The translations under genes and the position numbers were made by a program. The notes under the pieces were generated by a model. It did not search any database, had not been told where the DNA came from, and worked only from the letters and a program-made list of their open reading frames with translations. This document shows, piece after piece, positions 7,620 to 16,938 of a stretch of 64,000 nucleotides of DNA; the first letter of the stretch is position 1, and every line of letters begins with the position of its first letter. The stretch comes from Streptomyces sp. TSRI0281 (GTDB lineage Bacteria; Actinomycetota; Actinomycetes; Streptomycetales; Streptomycetaceae). The stretch is from assembly GCF_001905125.1 (NCBI RefSeq), contig NZ_LWLE01000033.1, forward strand, positions 369,234 to 433,233, written 5' to 3'.

Positions 7620-8429
7620 CTACGCTCGGGCTGCGGCCCTCGGAGGCTCGATCACCCGGGGGGCGAGGTCCGCGTTCTCCAGGACGTCCCTGAGGTGCTT
7701 CTCGGCGACCGGGAGCACCTGCGCGACGGTGATCTCGCGGCCCAGCTCGTCACTGAGCGAGGTGACGCCCGCGTCCCGGATGCCGCAGGGCACGATCCGG
7801 TCGAACCAGGTGTTGTCCGGGTTCACGTTGAGGGCGAAACCGTGCATGGTCACGCCCTTGGCGACCCGGATCCCGATCGCGGCGAGCTTGCGGTCCTCGC
7901 GGCGCTGGCCCGCGTTGGACGGGGCGTACTCGGGGCCGTTCAGCCGGGGGTCGAACTCCTCGTCCTGGAGCCTCGGGTCGAAATCGAGCGAGAGCCCACC
8001 GGCGGACCGGCGCTCCTCGACCGGGTCGCCCAGCACCCAGACGCCGCTGCGGCCCTCGATCCGGGAGGTCTCCAGGCCGAAGTCGGCGGCCGTGCGGATC
8101 AGCGCGTCCTCCAGGCGGCGGACATGCGCGACGACATCGACCGGGCGCGGCAGTTTCTGGATGGGGTAGCCCACGAGCTGCCCCGGGCCGTGCCAGGTGA
8201 TCTTGCCGCCGCGGTCCACGTCGATCACCGGAGTGCCGTCCAGCGGGCGCTCGCTGTCGGCGGTGCGCCGCCCCGCCGTGTAGACGGCCGGGTGCTCAAG
8301 GAGCAGGCAGGTGTCGGGGACCGTGTCCTCGAACCGGGCCGCGTGCACCTCGCGCTGCTTCTGCCAGGCCGCCTGGTACTCGACCGCTTCCTCGCCGAAC
8401 CCCAGACGGACGAACCGCAGCTCACTCAC
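7620..8429 (-). CDS. lipB: Octanoyl-ACP:protein N-octanoyltransferase
   Basis: This encodes 269 residues from GTG at 8427-8429. LipB transfers octanoate from ACP to lipoyl domains, providing the substrate of LipA. Catalytic Lys181 (RKLAAIGIRV) and Cys215 (VPCGIRDAGV) are present, with the RxxHGxG-type motif KITWHGPGQLVGYP (76-89). Residues about 140-178 (EERRSAGGLSLDFDPRLQ and following) form an insertion relative to short bacterial LipB proteins and are common in Streptomyces. The 123-base gap to lipA suggests one operon. Substrates of the pair are probably the E2 encoded at 20635-22542 and other lipoyl proteins elsewhere. Confidence 0.96.
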   Translation of the reverse strand: MSELRFVRLGFGEEAVEYQAAWQKQREVHAARFEDTVPDTCLLLEHPAVYTAGRRTADSERPLDGTPVIDVDRGGKITWHGPGQLVGYPIQKLPRPVDVVAHVRRLEDALIRTAADFGLETSRIEGRSGVWVLGDPVEERRSAGGLSLDFDPRLQDEEFDPRLNGPEYAPSNAGQRREDRKLAAIGIRVAKGVTMHGFALNVNPDNTWFDRIVPCGIRDAGVTSLSDELGREITVAQVLPVAEKHLRDVLENADLAPRVIEPPRAAARA

Positions 8430-8695
8430 GGGGATGCCTTCCTAGTCGTGGTGCCGGGAGCCGGGGGGTGTCCCCGGAGTCACGTTCACCCTGCACTGAT
8501 CGCGCCCCGAGCCACTGTACGGCCGCTCCGGAACAGGCGATCCGGCAGGTTGTTCCCGTCAGCTCTGCCCGCAATCCTCACACGATCGGATGAATGTGGA
8601 GCAAATGCGGCTGTCATTGCCCAGGAGGCCGCTAAATTCGCGCCGTTCCATAAGGGCCGCCCGCCGGGCCCCGAAGGCAGGAGACCGTACAGCTG

Positions 8696-10366
8696 ATGTC
8701 GGAACGACCCCCGCAGCGCACCCCCAACCGACGACTCGCCTCACTCATCGCGGAAGCCGGTTTCTCCCACGCCGGCCTGGCCCGCCGGGTCGATCAACTC
8801 GGCCTCGAACACGGCCTCGACCTGCGGTACGACAAGACATCGGTGACCCGTTGGCTGCGGGGCCAGCAGCCGAGGGGAACCACGCCCGCGCTGATCGCCG
8901 AGGTCTTCACCCGGCGGCTGGGGCGCCGGCTCTCCGCGCAGGATCTGGGACTCGACGCGTGTGCGCCCGTCTACGCCGGACTGGAGTTCGCGGCCACCCC
9001 GGCCGAGGCGGTCGACATCGTCAGCGGTCTCTGGCGCAAGGACTCGGGCAGCCACGCGGAGCTGCGCAAGATCGCCTTCACCCCGGCCGGCCTGGTCGTG
9101 CCCAGCCGGGACTGGCTGATCGGGCGGGCCGACGAGTGGGTGGGGAACGACGAAGCGCCGGATCAGGGCGCGCCCGTGCCCGGTGGGGTACTCCCGGCGC
9201 CACCGGCCCCGGCACCGGCCCCGGCGCCGCCGGGAGCACCCCGCAGGACGGCCGGGGCCGGGGGAGCCGGCGGACCCTCCGGCCCGATGGGCGCGGCCGC
9301 GCCGGGCGCCGGGCTCCACCGCTCCACCGTCGTGGGCGGGCAGCGCAGCCGCGGCGGCGGTACGACGGGGCCCGGATACGTGCGCCCTCCCGCACCCCCG
9401 ATGCCGCCCGTTCCGATGCCGCCCGTCGTGCCCCGGCAGCGCTCCACCGACCGCGAACCGGGACAGCGGGTCGGCAATGGGGACGTCGCCGCCCTCCGCT
9501 CGGTCGGTGAGCTCTTCCGCACCCTCGACAACGCCTACGGCGGCGGTCATGCCCGGCAGGCACTCGTGCGGTATCTGGAGCACGAGGCCGAGCCGATGCT
9601 CCGGGGGAGCTACGACGAGACCACCGGCCGCAGGCTGTTCTCGGCTGCCGCCGACCTGACCCGGCTGGCGGGCTGGACCTCGTACGACATCACCGCGCAC
9701 GGCCTCGCCCAGCGCTACTTCGTCCAGGCCCTGCGGCTCGCGCAGGCCGCCGGTGACCGGGGCTACGGCGCCTATGTGCTGATCACCATGAGCCGGCAGG
9801 CGGTCTACCTCGGGCACGGGCGGGAAGCCGTCCAGCTCGCGCGCGTCGCCCAGCAGGGCATCGGTTCCTCGGCCCCGCCCGTCGCCCAGGCGCTGCTGCA
9901 CTCGGTGGAGGCGCGCGGCCACGGGGTGCTCGGTGAGGCGCGGGCGTGCGTCGCCGCGCTGGCCCGCGCCGAGCGCGCCCTGGAATCCTCGCGCCCCGGT
10001 GACGAGCTGCCGCACTGGGCCCGGTTCTTCGACGAGGCCCAGCTCGCCGACGAGTTCGGGCACTGCCACCGGGATCTCCAGCAGTACCGGGCCGCAGCCC
10101 AGCACGCGGAGCGCTCGCTCCAGCTGCGCGCCCCCGCGTACGCCCGCAGCAGACTGTTCTGCCGCGTGGTGCTCGCCACCGCGCGCCTCGGGCTCGGCGA
10201 ACTGGACCAGGCATGCCTGCTGGGTGCCGAGGCGGCCCAGCAGGCGTCCGAGATGCGCTCGGCCCGCGCGACGGAGTACGTCCGGGAGTTCGAGCGCCGT
10301 CTGGAGCCGTACCGGGACGCGGCCGCCGTACGGGGATACCGCGACCGGGTCGCCACCCTCGGCTGA
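8696..10366 (+). CDS. XRE-like regulator with Pro-rich linker and TPR-like C-terminus
   Basis: This encodes 556 residues. The N-terminal 70 residues (RLASLIAEAGFSHAGLARRV and KTSVTRWLRGQQPRG) form a helix-turn-helix of the kind found in Streptomyces NsdA-like regulators. Residues about 155-255 are a Pro/Ala/Gly-rich linker. The C-terminal 300 residues are helical repeats (LAQRYFVQALRLAQAAGDRG, YRAAAQHAERSLQL) consistent with TPRs. GGAGA precedes the ATG. It is transcribed divergently from lipB. Such proteins are often developmental or secondary-metabolism regulators, but no target is evident. Confidence 0.85.
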   Translation: MSERPPQRTPNRRLASLIAEAGFSHAGLARRVDQLGLEHGLDLRYDKTSVTRWLRGQQPRGTTPALIAEVFTRRLGRRLSAQDLGLDACAPVYAGLEFAATPAEAVDIVSGLWRKDSGSHAELRKIAFTPAGLVVPSRDWLIGRADEWVGNDEAPDQGAPVPGGVLPAPPAPAPAPAPPGAPRRTAGAGGAGGPSGPMGAAAPGAGLHRSTVVGGQRSRGGGTTGPGYVRPPAPPMPPVPMPPVVPRQRSTDREPGQRVGNGDVAALRSVGELFRTLDNAYGGGHARQALVRYLEHEAEPMLRGSYDETTGRRLFSAAADLTRLAGWTSYDITAHGLAQRYFVQALRLAQAAGDRGYGAYVLITMSRQAVYLGHGREAVQLARVAQQGIGSSAPPVAQALLHSVEARGHGVLGEARACVAALARAERALESSRPGDELPHWARFFDEAQLADEFGHCHRDLQQYRAAAQHAERSLQLRAPAYARSRLFCRVVLATARLGLGELDQACLLGAEAAQQASEMRSARATEYVREFERRLEPYRDAAAVRGYRDRVATLG

Positions 10367-10504
10367 CCCGGCCGGGAGCGGCGGGCGCGGACGCGGTGGC
10401 AGTCGCGGACGCCCGGAGCCGGTGGGGCGGGCACGGTGAGCGGAACCCCGGCCGCCCCTGTGCGCGTGCCAGGGCCTGCGCCGCCCCTGTGCGCGTGGCT
10501 GGGC

Positions 10505-11860
10505 CTACGCCGCCTCGGGCAGCGTGGCCCCGGCTCCGTACTCCCTCCGTATGCCCAGGTCGGCGAGGATCGCCGAAGCCGCGCGGCGCCCCGAGTACAG
10601 CGCGCCCTGGACCGTGCTGGTGTCGCGGTGGTCGCCGCACACATACAGCCCGGCGAGCAGCCGTACCGGGCGGCGCATGTCGTGCGGGGGCGCCATCGCC
10701 GGGACCGCCTCCGGGTCGTGATGGGCGGCCAGCAGCTCCCAGTCGTCCGTCGGGGTGCCGTACAGCGCCGCGAGATGGGTCCGCACCGAGCGGTCGAGGT
10801 CCGGCGGCGGGGTGCCGAGCACCGTCGAGCTGATCAGCGTCCGGCCCCGGGGTGCGCGCGAGGGGTCGACCTCGCTCATCACGGCGGTGTACGCGACCGG
10901 CCCCGAACGATCGGCGTCCAGCAGCAGCGAGCGGCCCGTCGGCGGGGGAGCGGGCGCCGTGTGGTGAAGGACCGTCACCGGATGGAAGGACGGCGTCCGC
11001 AGCCCCGGCAGCAGCTCGACGGCGGCACCCGCCCCGGTGGCCAGCAGCAGGGAGCGGCAGCCCAGTTCACCGTGTTCCTCGGTGCGCACCGAGGTGATGT
11101 CGGCGGCGGTGACATGGACTCCCGTCCGTACGGTGCCCGGCGGCAGGGCGGCCGCCAGCAGTTCCGGGAGCGCCGCCGAGCCGCCCTCGGGTACGCAGAG
11201 CCCGCCCTGCGCGTAACTGCGCAGGGCGAGGTCGGCGCACCGGCTCGACGTGGTGAGCGCCGGATCGCTGAGCAGTGCCGAGAGCAGGGGGCGCAGAAAC
11301 CCGTCGACCGTACGGGCGGGGAGGCCGTACGCCGGCAGGGCGGCCAGCGCGGTCCGTTCCGGCCGGGTCAGGAGCCGGCCGGCCGGGACGGTGGCGAGCC
11401 GGGACAGCGCTCCGCCGAGCCTGGCCCGGTCGATCGCCCCCGCCATCGCACCGCCCCGTGGGCCGCCCCGTGAGTCACCGCGGTGCACGCCCCGCGGTGC
11501 ACGGGAGGCGCTCGATCGGATGCGTACAGCCCGGAGTGCGCCCCTCGTGCTCCTGACGTCGCCGGTGCGGTAGCGGCGGCCCTCGCTGTGGACGAGCACT
11601 CCGGGCGAGAACTCCCGCAGCACCAGTGCGTCGAGTCCGGGGGTGAGACGCAACTCCGGATGTGCGGTGCTGAGCAGGGGACCGATGTGGTCGAGCCGGA
11701 ACCCGTCCACTTCGTGGGTGACCATCCGGCCGCCGACATGAGGGGCGGCCTCCAGGACGGTGACGCTGACCCCCGCGCTGGTCAGTTGATGAGCAGCTGA
11801 CAGGCCGGCTATCCCGGCCCCGATGATGACCACGTCCGCGTGATGTGCCGTGCTGAGCAC
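10505..11860 (-). CDS. FAD-dependent amine oxidase-like protein
   Basis: This encodes 451 residues from GTG at 11858-11860, preceded by GGGAGGG. The Rossmann motif VVIIGAGIAGLSAAHQLTSA and the following VLEAAPHVGGRM are the FAD-binding signature of the protoporphyrinogen/amine oxidase superfamily. The C-terminal VCGDHRDTSTVQGALYSGRR is the matching second FAD motif. Around residues 118-150 there is a low-complexity Arg/Gly stretch encoded over short direct repeats near 11478-11502. The substrate is unknown; related Streptomyces proteins are annotated simply as oxidoreductases. It overlaps no neighbour and looks monocistronic. Confidence 0.85.
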   Translation of the reverse strand: MLSTAHHADVVIIGAGIAGLSAAHQLTSAGVSVTVLEAAPHVGGRMVTHEVDGFRLDHIGPLLSTAHPELRLTPGLDALVLREFSPGVLVHSEGRRYRTGDVRSTRGALRAVRIRSSASRAPRGVHRGDSRGGPRGGAMAGAIDRARLGGALSRLATVPAGRLLTRPERTALAALPAYGLPARTVDGFLRPLLSALLSDPALTTSSRCADLALRSYAQGGLCVPEGGSAALPELLAAALPPGTVRTGVHVTAADITSVRTEEHGELGCRSLLLATGAGAAVELLPGLRTPSFHPVTVLHHTAPAPPPTGRSLLLDADRSGPVAYTAVMSEVDPSRAPRGRTLISSTVLGTPPPDLDRSVRTHLAALYGTPTDDWELLAAHHDPEAVPAMAPPHDMRRPVRLLAGLYVCGDHRDTSTVQGALYSGRRAASAILADLGIRREYGAGATLPEAA

Positions 11861-12038
11861 AGGACCCTCCCCGAGTCGGCGCGACTGGTGGGGGGCTCTT
11901 GCCCCCAACAGGCCCCCGGAATGCCGGAGTTCGGGTCGAGGGTAGGAGGATGGCCGATACAGGTACAGTCGCGCGCGGCCGGCGACGGGTGCACGGGGTC
12001 GCACACGTCGGCGCGGCCTTCCCGCCGGTGGGAGACGG

Positions 12039-12938
12039 TCAGCGCAGAGCCGCGCGGATGGCGGCGTCGATTCCGGGGAAGGCGAAGGTGAATCCCGAGT
12101 CCAGGAGCCGTCCCGGCAGGACGCGCTGGCTGCCCAGCACGTCCTCCGCGAAGTCCCCCAGCGCGAGGCGCAGCGCGGGCGCGGGGGCGGTGAAGAGGGT
12201 CGGGCGGCGCAGTACCCGGCCCATCGCGGCGGTCACCTCGGCGTTGGTGACGGGGTCGGGCCCGGTCAGGTTCAGCGGTCCGGACAGTGTGCGGGTATCG
12301 AGGATGTGACGCAGGGCCGCTACATGGTCGTGCAGCGCGATGAAGCTCCAGTACTGGCGGCCGTTGCCCATCCGCCCGCCCAGCCCGGCCTTGAACAGCG
12401 GGAAGAGCCTGCCCCAGGCCCCGCCCTGACGGGCGACCACCAGTCCGGTGCGCGCGTGCACCGTCCGTACGCCCGCCTCCTCGGCGGCGGCGGTGGCCGC
12501 CTCCCACTCCTCGCACACGGACGGCAGGAAACCGTTGCCGGGCGGCGCGCTCTCGTCCACCGCGCGGTCCCCGGTGTCGCCGTAGAAGCCGATGGCGGAC
12601 CCGGACAGCAGGATCTCGGGCGGAGTGTCGAGCGAGGCCACGGCCTCGGCGATCGCGGCCGTTCCCAGCACCCGGCTGTCGCGGATCTCGCGCTTGTACG
12701 CCTCGGTCCAGCGGTGGTCGCCGACCCCGGCACCGGCGAGGTGGACCACGGCGTCGCAGCCGACCAGGCCCGCCACATCGACGTAGCCCCGGTGGGGATC
12801 CCACTCCACCTCGTCGCCGGCGGCGGCCTGCCGCCGCACCAGGCGGGCGACCTCGTGCCCGTCGGCCCGCAGCGAGCGCACCAGCGCCGCTCCGATGAGT
12901 CCGGTCGATCCGCTGACGGCGATACGGGAGTGCGGCAT
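12039..12938 (-). CDS. TIGR01777-family epimerase/SDR-like protein (YfcH type)
   Basis: This encodes 299 residues. RIAVSGSTGLIGAALVRSLR is the extended-SDR nucleotide-binding start. Other signatures are VVHLAGAGVGDHRWTEAYK, LLSGSAIGFYGDTGDR and a C-terminal DUF1731-type region (VLGSQRVLPGRLLDSGF). The family reaction is unknown. ATG at 12938 was preferred, but an in-frame ATG at 12954-12956 would add six residues. It is divergent from the GNAT gene that starts 54 bases away. Confidence 0.88.
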   Translation of the reverse strand: MPHSRIAVSGSTGLIGAALVRSLRADGHEVARLVRRQAAAGDEVEWDPHRGYVDVAGLVGCDAVVHLAGAGVGDHRWTEAYKREIRDSRVLGTAAIAEAVASLDTPPEILLSGSAIGFYGDTGDRAVDESAPPGNGFLPSVCEEWEAATAAAEEAGVRTVHARTGLVVARQGGAWGRLFPLFKAGLGGRMGNGRQYWSFIALHDHVAALRHILDTRTLSGPLNLTGPDPVTNAEVTAAMGRVLRRPTLFTAPAPALRLALGDFAEDVLGSQRVLPGRLLDSGFTFAFPGIDAAIRAALR

Positions 12939-12992
12939 GGCCCCATCCTGCCCCATGGGTCCCACGAAATTGCTGCGTGGCACAGTGAGGGC

Positions 12993-13529
12993 ATGGCCTC
13001 GCTCTCCCTTCTCCCCGTCCGTCACGCCCTGCTCGCCGACGAGGATGAGCTGGGGGAGCTCGACCGGGCCACCTGGTCGACGCTGCACGCCGTGCAGCCG
13101 CGGGCGCAGCCGCCGTACGACTCCTTCTACGACGAGCGGCACCGGCCCGAGGACTTCCTCGTGGCGGAGGCGAAGGCGGAGTCAGGGGCGGCGGACGATT
13201 CCGAGGGGCTTCGCATCGCCGGGTACATCCGGCTCGTTCCGCCGACCCCGCTGGTCTGCAACGCGCACGTACGGCAGATACAGGGCCTCGCCGTCGCCGA
13301 CTGGGCGCGCGGCAACGGCGTCGCACGCGCCCTGCTGCGGGCCGCGTTCACCGAGGCGCGGCGCCAGGGTGCCCACCGGATCACGCTGCGCGTGCTCGGG
13401 CACAACGCCCCCGCCCGCGCCCTGTACGTGTCGGAGGGCTTCGTCGTGGAGGGCGTGCTGAGCGGGGAGTTCTTCCTGAACGGGCGCTACGTCGACGATG
13501 TCCTGATGGGGCGCTCGCTCACCCCTTGA
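12993..13529 (+). CDS. GNAT-family N-acetyltransferase
   Basis: This encodes 178 residues. The acetyl-CoA binding motif A is visible as VRQIQGLAVADWARGNGVAR followed by ALLRAAFTEARRQGAHRITL. The C-terminus has the usual NAPARALYVSEGFVVEG strand-helix-strand. The substrate cannot be told. The last 11 bases overlap the 3' end of the convergent TetR gene. Confidence 0.88.
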   Translation: MASLSLLPVRHALLADEDELGELDRATWSTLHAVQPRAQPPYDSFYDERHRPEDFLVAEAKAESGAADDSEGLRIAGYIRLVPPTPLVCNAHVRQIQGLAVADWARGNGVARALLRAAFTEARRQGAHRITLRVLGHNAPARALYVSEGFVVEGVLSGEFFLNGRYVDDVLMGRSLTP

Positions 13530-14148
13530 ACAGCCGTGTTCCGCCCATGAGTTCATGCAGGCAGCGCACCGCGAGCGCGGCGGGCGAGCCGGGGCCGGTC
13601 GCCGGTGCGTCGGTCCGGGCCCACGCTTCGAGCGCCACCCGTACCGCGGCCGTGGCGGCCGCGGCGGCGAGCCGTACCTCCAGCGGGTCCGCGCCCCGGC
13701 CCGCCAGCCGGGCCAGCACCGGAAGCAGCCGCTCCTCGGAATCCTGATTGACCCGGTACCAGACGGCGCGCAGCGCCGGATCGCCGTCGGCCGCCCGGAG
13801 CAGGCCGCGCGTCCAGGTGAGCTGCTCGGCGGCCGACGCGTCCGGTGCGGCCAGCGCGTCGGTGACGGCACGCTCCAGGACCTCGGCGAACGGGGAGCCC
13901 GGCTCCGCCGCTTCGAGCAGGGCCCGCCAGCGCTCGCCGCCGCCGGACAGCAGCGGGCCCACCGCGTCCTGCTTGGAGCGGAAGTACCGGTAGAAGGTGC
14001 GCAGCGCCACGCCCGCCCGGTGGGCGATGTCCTCGGCCGTGGTGCCGTCGGGCCCGCGCTCGGTGAAGAGCGCTGCGGCCGCCCGGGCGATGTCCAGCTG
14101 GGTCGCGGCCTTGCGGCGTTCGGTGAGGGACGGCTGCTGAGGACTCAT
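13519..14148 (-). CDS. TetR-family transcriptional regulator
   Basis: This encodes 209 residues from ATG at 14146-14148. The DNA-binding domain is residues about 10-60, with TTAEDIAHRAGVALRTFYRYF as helix-turn-helix and FRSKQDAV after it. The C-terminal ligand domain is unassigned. It is transcribed away from the SDR gene at 14341, with inverted repeats between them. The usual reading is a repressor of itself and the SDR. The 3' end overlaps the GNAT gene by 11 bases. Confidence 0.9.
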   Translation of the reverse strand: MSPQQPSLTERRKAATQLDIARAAAALFTERGPDGTTAEDIAHRAGVALRTFYRYFRSKQDAVGPLLSGGGERWRALLEAAEPGSPFAEVLERAVTDALAAPDASAAEQLTWTRGLLRAADGDPALRAVWYRVNQDSEERLLPVLARLAGRGADPLEVRLAAAAATAAVRVALEAWARTDAPATGPGSPAALAVRCLHELMGGTRLFKG

Positions 14149-14210
14149 TCCCAGCAGATTACCCCGGCGGCAACAGTGCGGACGGAATAGTGATGCGCGA
14201 AGTGCCGTTG

Positions 14211-14241
14211 TGGCAAAACGTGCCACCTAGACGTACGGTGG
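14211..14241. promoter_or_regulatory. Candidate TetR operator in the divergent TetR/SDR region
   Basis: TGGCA-AAACG-TGCCA (14211-14225) overlaps CCACC-n9-GGTGG (14223-14241). Both are dyads placed between the divergent starts. A further duplicated ggatatcc lies at 14252-14271. Assignment to the TetR protein is inference from position. Confidence 0.5.
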
Positions 14242-14340
14242 ACACGCATCGGGATATCCGTCCGGATATCCACCGGGACGTTCATCGGAGCATCCGGCGG
14301 GGACCCACCGACGGATCGATCCGGAATCGGGAGACATCAC

Positions 14341-15111
14341 ATGAACCGCTACGAAGGCCGTCGCGCCCTCATCACCGGCGGCGGCTCGGGCATCGGCCGG
14401 GCCACCGTCCACCGCCTCCTGGCCGAGGGCGGCCGCGTCGTCGCCGCCGACGTCAGCGAGGCGGGACTCAAGGGCACGTACGACACGGCCGTGACCAACG
14501 GCACCGCGGACCGCCTCACCACCATGACCCTGGACATCTCCGACGAGGCGGCGGTACGCGCCGGTGTCGCCTCGGCGGTCGACACGCTCGGCGGTCTCGA
14601 CGTCCTGGTGAACGCGGCCGGGATCCTGCGCTCCGAGCACACGCACAAGACCACGCTGGAGTTCTTCAACAAGATCATCGCGGTCAACCTCACCGGCACG
14701 TTCCTGATGGTCCGCGAGGCGATACCGGCCCTGCTGGCGGGCGACGGGCCGGTCGTCGTGAACTTCTCGTCCACCTCGGCGAGCTTCGCGCACCCGTACA
14801 TGGCGGCCTACGCCGCGAGCAAGGGCGGCATCCAGTCGATGACCCACGCCCTGGCGAGCGAGTACAGCAAGCAGGGCGTGCGGTTCGTCGCCGTCGCGCC
14901 GGGCTCGATCTCCTCCGACATGACGAGCGGCAACGGCCCGGGGCTGCCCGCCGATGCCGACATGTCGCTCTTCATGAAGCTCTCCCCGGCCCTCGGGGAG
15001 GGATTCGCCAGCCCGGACACCGTGGCGGGCGTCGTCGCGATGCTCGGTTCCGAGGACGGGGCGTTCATCACCGGTACGGAGATCCGTATCGACGGCGGAA
15101 CCCACTTCTGA
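14341..15111 (+). CDS. Short-chain dehydrogenase/reductase
   Basis: This encodes 256 residues. The cofactor motif TGGGSGIG (12-19) and NAAG (91-94) are present. The catalytic residues are Ser143/144, Tyr157 and Lys161 in the YAASK motif. The C-terminal IDGGTHF is a classical SDR ending. Asp37 after the second beta strand suggests NAD(H) preference. GGGAGAC precedes the ATG. It is probably controlled by the divergent TetR gene. The substrate is unknown. Confidence 0.92.
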   Translation: MNRYEGRRALITGGGSGIGRATVHRLLAEGGRVVAADVSEAGLKGTYDTAVTNGTADRLTTMTLDISDEAAVRAGVASAVDTLGGLDVLVNAAGILRSEHTHKTTLEFFNKIIAVNLTGTFLMVREAIPALLAGDGPVVVNFSSTSASFAHPYMAAYAASKGGIQSMTHALASEYSKQGVRFVAVAPGSISSDMTSGNGPGLPADADMSLFMKLSPALGEGFASPDTVAGVVAMLGSEDGAFITGTEIRIDGGTHF

Positions 15112-15125
15112 GAAGGAACTCTCTT

Positions 15126-15180
<55 letters not shown>

Positions 15181-15204
15181 CCCGGGCCGGGCGTGGCCGG
15201 CGGC

Positions 15205-15726
15205 TCAGGCGGCGCCGAAGCGGTCCCACAGCATCGGGAAACGTGCCGCCAGGGCCGCGTCGTCCTCGAAGTCCACCGGGGTGCCCTCGGGATCCGTGGC
15301 CTGGGGTGGAAGTCCCAGGTCCGGGGCGACCACTCCGGTGAGCTGTTCGTACGCCTCGTCCGCGGCGTAGCCCAGGTCCTCGGCGTCCCCGTCGAGATCC
15401 TCGTCGAAGTCGTCGAGGAGTTCGGCGAGGCTGTCCGGATCGTGTACGGCTCCCTCGAAGACCTCCCGGCCCTGGCCGATCAGCCAGCACCGGAAGTAGT
15501 CGAACGCGTCGTCGCTCGCCCCGCCGAGGAGCACCGAGGCGGCGCCCCACAGATCCCAGCGGTACGCGCGGTTGTAGCGGGCCTCGAAGTGCCTGGCGAA
15601 GTCCAGCACGGAATCGGGATCGAGCTGCACCAGCCGTTCGACGAGCAGGTCGGCGTGGTCCTCGGGGTCGCCCTCGGCGGCCTCGCGGGTGTTGTCGATG
15701 ATCTCCCAGAATTCCGTCTCGTCCAT
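15205..15726 (-). CDS. DUF4240-domain protein
   Basis: This encodes 173 residues starting MDETEFWEIIDNTREAAEGD. The FWEIID opening and the later FARHFEARYNRAYRWDLWGA and DDAFDYFRCWLIGQGREVFE stretches are the DUF4240 pattern. The protein is very acidic, with a DEDLDGDAEDLG segment. It is soluble and of unknown function. A GTG one codon upstream (15727-15729) is an alternative start. Confidence 0.88.
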   Translation of the reverse strand: MDETEFWEIIDNTREAAEGDPEDHADLLVERLVQLDPDSVLDFARHFEARYNRAYRWDLWGAASVLLGGASDDAFDYFRCWLIGQGREVFEGAVHDPDSLAELLDDFDEDLDGDAEDLGYAADEAYEQLTGVVAPDLGLPPQATDPEGTPVDFEDDAALAARFPMLWDRFGAA

Positions 15727-15788
15727 CACGGGTCCAGCATCGTGCTTGGCGGCGGGCGATGCACGCGGAGACACCGAAATGCAGCCTT

Positions 15789-16763
15789 TCAGCGATAGAG
15801 GTCGCGCAGGCGTTCGGCGGCCTCCGCGAAGCGGTCGCGCAGGCCGGGCGGCTCCAGGACCTCCAACTCGGGTCCCAGCGCCAGCAACTGGCCGTACGCC
15901 ACGTCGAGCGACTCGACCGGCAGGGTGACCGTGCGCCACCCGTCCGGGTCAGGGGGCCCGGCGGCGGCCAGCGCCTCCTCGGCGGCGGCCCGGTCGCCCG
16001 CGTACGCCAGTTGCCCGGCACCGGCCCGCGACACCCGTACGGTCACCTCGGTACGCAGCAGGGACCGGGCGAACTGGGCCGCCCGCTCGTCCCAGAAGCC
16101 GGGGAGGTCGAACCCCTCGTCCCGCTCGAAGTGCCCGTCCGCCAGGTCCACCCCGGTGAAACGGTCGATCCGGTACACCCGGAAGTCGTCCCCCGTTTGG
16201 GCACACAGGTACCAGACCCCGGCCTTGAGGACGAGACCGTACGGAGCCAGTTCCCGCTCCACCTCCGTCCCGTCCCGGCCGCCCCTGCGGTAGCGGGCCC
16301 GGACGAGGCGGTCGTCCCAGACGGCCTCGGCCACGGCGGGCAGCAGCTCGGGGGAGGCAGGCTCGTGGTACCAGCGCGGGGCGTCCAGATGGAAGCGCTG
16401 GGCGGCGGAGTCGGAGGCGTCCCGCAGCGAGGGCAGCAGGGCCGCCGACACCTTCAGCCGGGCGGCGGACGCGGCGTCGTCCAGGCCCATCTCGCGCAGC
16501 GCGGAGGGGAGCCCGGAGAGGAAGAGGGCCTCGGCCTCGTTACGGGCGAGGCCGGTGAGACGGGTGCGGTAGCCGCCGATGAGCCGGTAGCCGCCGGCCC
16601 GGCCCCGGTCCGCGTACACCGGGACACCCGCCTCGGAGAGCGCCTGGGCGTCGCGGGTGACGGTCCGCTCCGAGACCTCCAGCTCCCTGGCCAGTTCGGC
16701 GGCGGTCATGGTGGGACGGGACTGGAGGAGCAGCACCATTCTGATCAGGCGGGCAGCACGCAT
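15789..16763 (-). CDS. HTH/WYL-domain transcriptional regulator
   Basis: This encodes 324 residues. The N-terminal winged helix (MTAAELARELEVSERTVTRD) resembles the DeoR/HTH_11 type. It is followed by a WYL domain (ELAPYGLVLKAGVWYLCAQT) and the C-terminal extension with FWDERAAQFARS. WYL regulators sense ligands or nucleic acids and control diverse genes. It lies 62 bases upstream of the DUF4240 gene on the same strand, so the two may be co-transcribed. Confidence 0.9.
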   Translation of the reverse strand: MRAARLIRMVLLLQSRPTMTAAELARELEVSERTVTRDAQALSEAGVPVYADRGRAGGYRLIGGYRTRLTGLARNEAEALFLSGLPSALREMGLDDAASAARLKVSAALLPSLRDASDSAAQRFHLDAPRWYHEPASPELLPAVAEAVWDDRLVRARYRRGGRDGTEVERELAPYGLVLKAGVWYLCAQTGDDFRVYRIDRFTGVDLADGHFERDEGFDLPGFWDERAAQFARSLLRTEVTVRVSRAGAGQLAYAGDRAAAEEALAAAGPPDPDGWRTVTLPVESLDVAYGQLLALGPELEVLEPPGLRDRFAEAAERLRDLYR

Positions 16764-16788
16764 GGGCCCATTGTCGCCGCACGGCCCC

Positions 16789-16882
16789 GGCGCGGGCGTA
16801 CGGCGAAGCCCCGGCCCACGGCGCGGGCACGTACCGCGAAGCCCCCGGCCCCGGCGCGGGTGCGGACGACGAAGCCCCCGGA
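16789..16882. repeat. Three degenerate 31-33 base direct repeats
   Basis: Units starting GGCGCGGG at 16789, 16820 and 16853 each run through CGAAGCCC(C)CGG. They lie between the WYL regulator start and the aceE terminator, and the last one runs into the terminator arm. Confidence 0.7.
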
Positions 16883-16927
16883 TCGCCGGGCGGGCGTGAC
16901 CAGCACGCCCGCCCGGCGATCCGGGGG
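16875..16927 (-). terminator. aceE terminator
   Basis: Perfect 24-base arms (16875-16898 and 16904-16927) with a five-base loop lie 12 bases after the aceE stop. Confidence 0.9.
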
Positions 16928-16938
16928 CCATCGGGGGA

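Noticed and set aside
14252..14271. Doubled GGATATCC as a mobile-element end
   Set aside because: The two copies are only 12 bases apart with no transposase or target duplication; more likely regulatory or chance.
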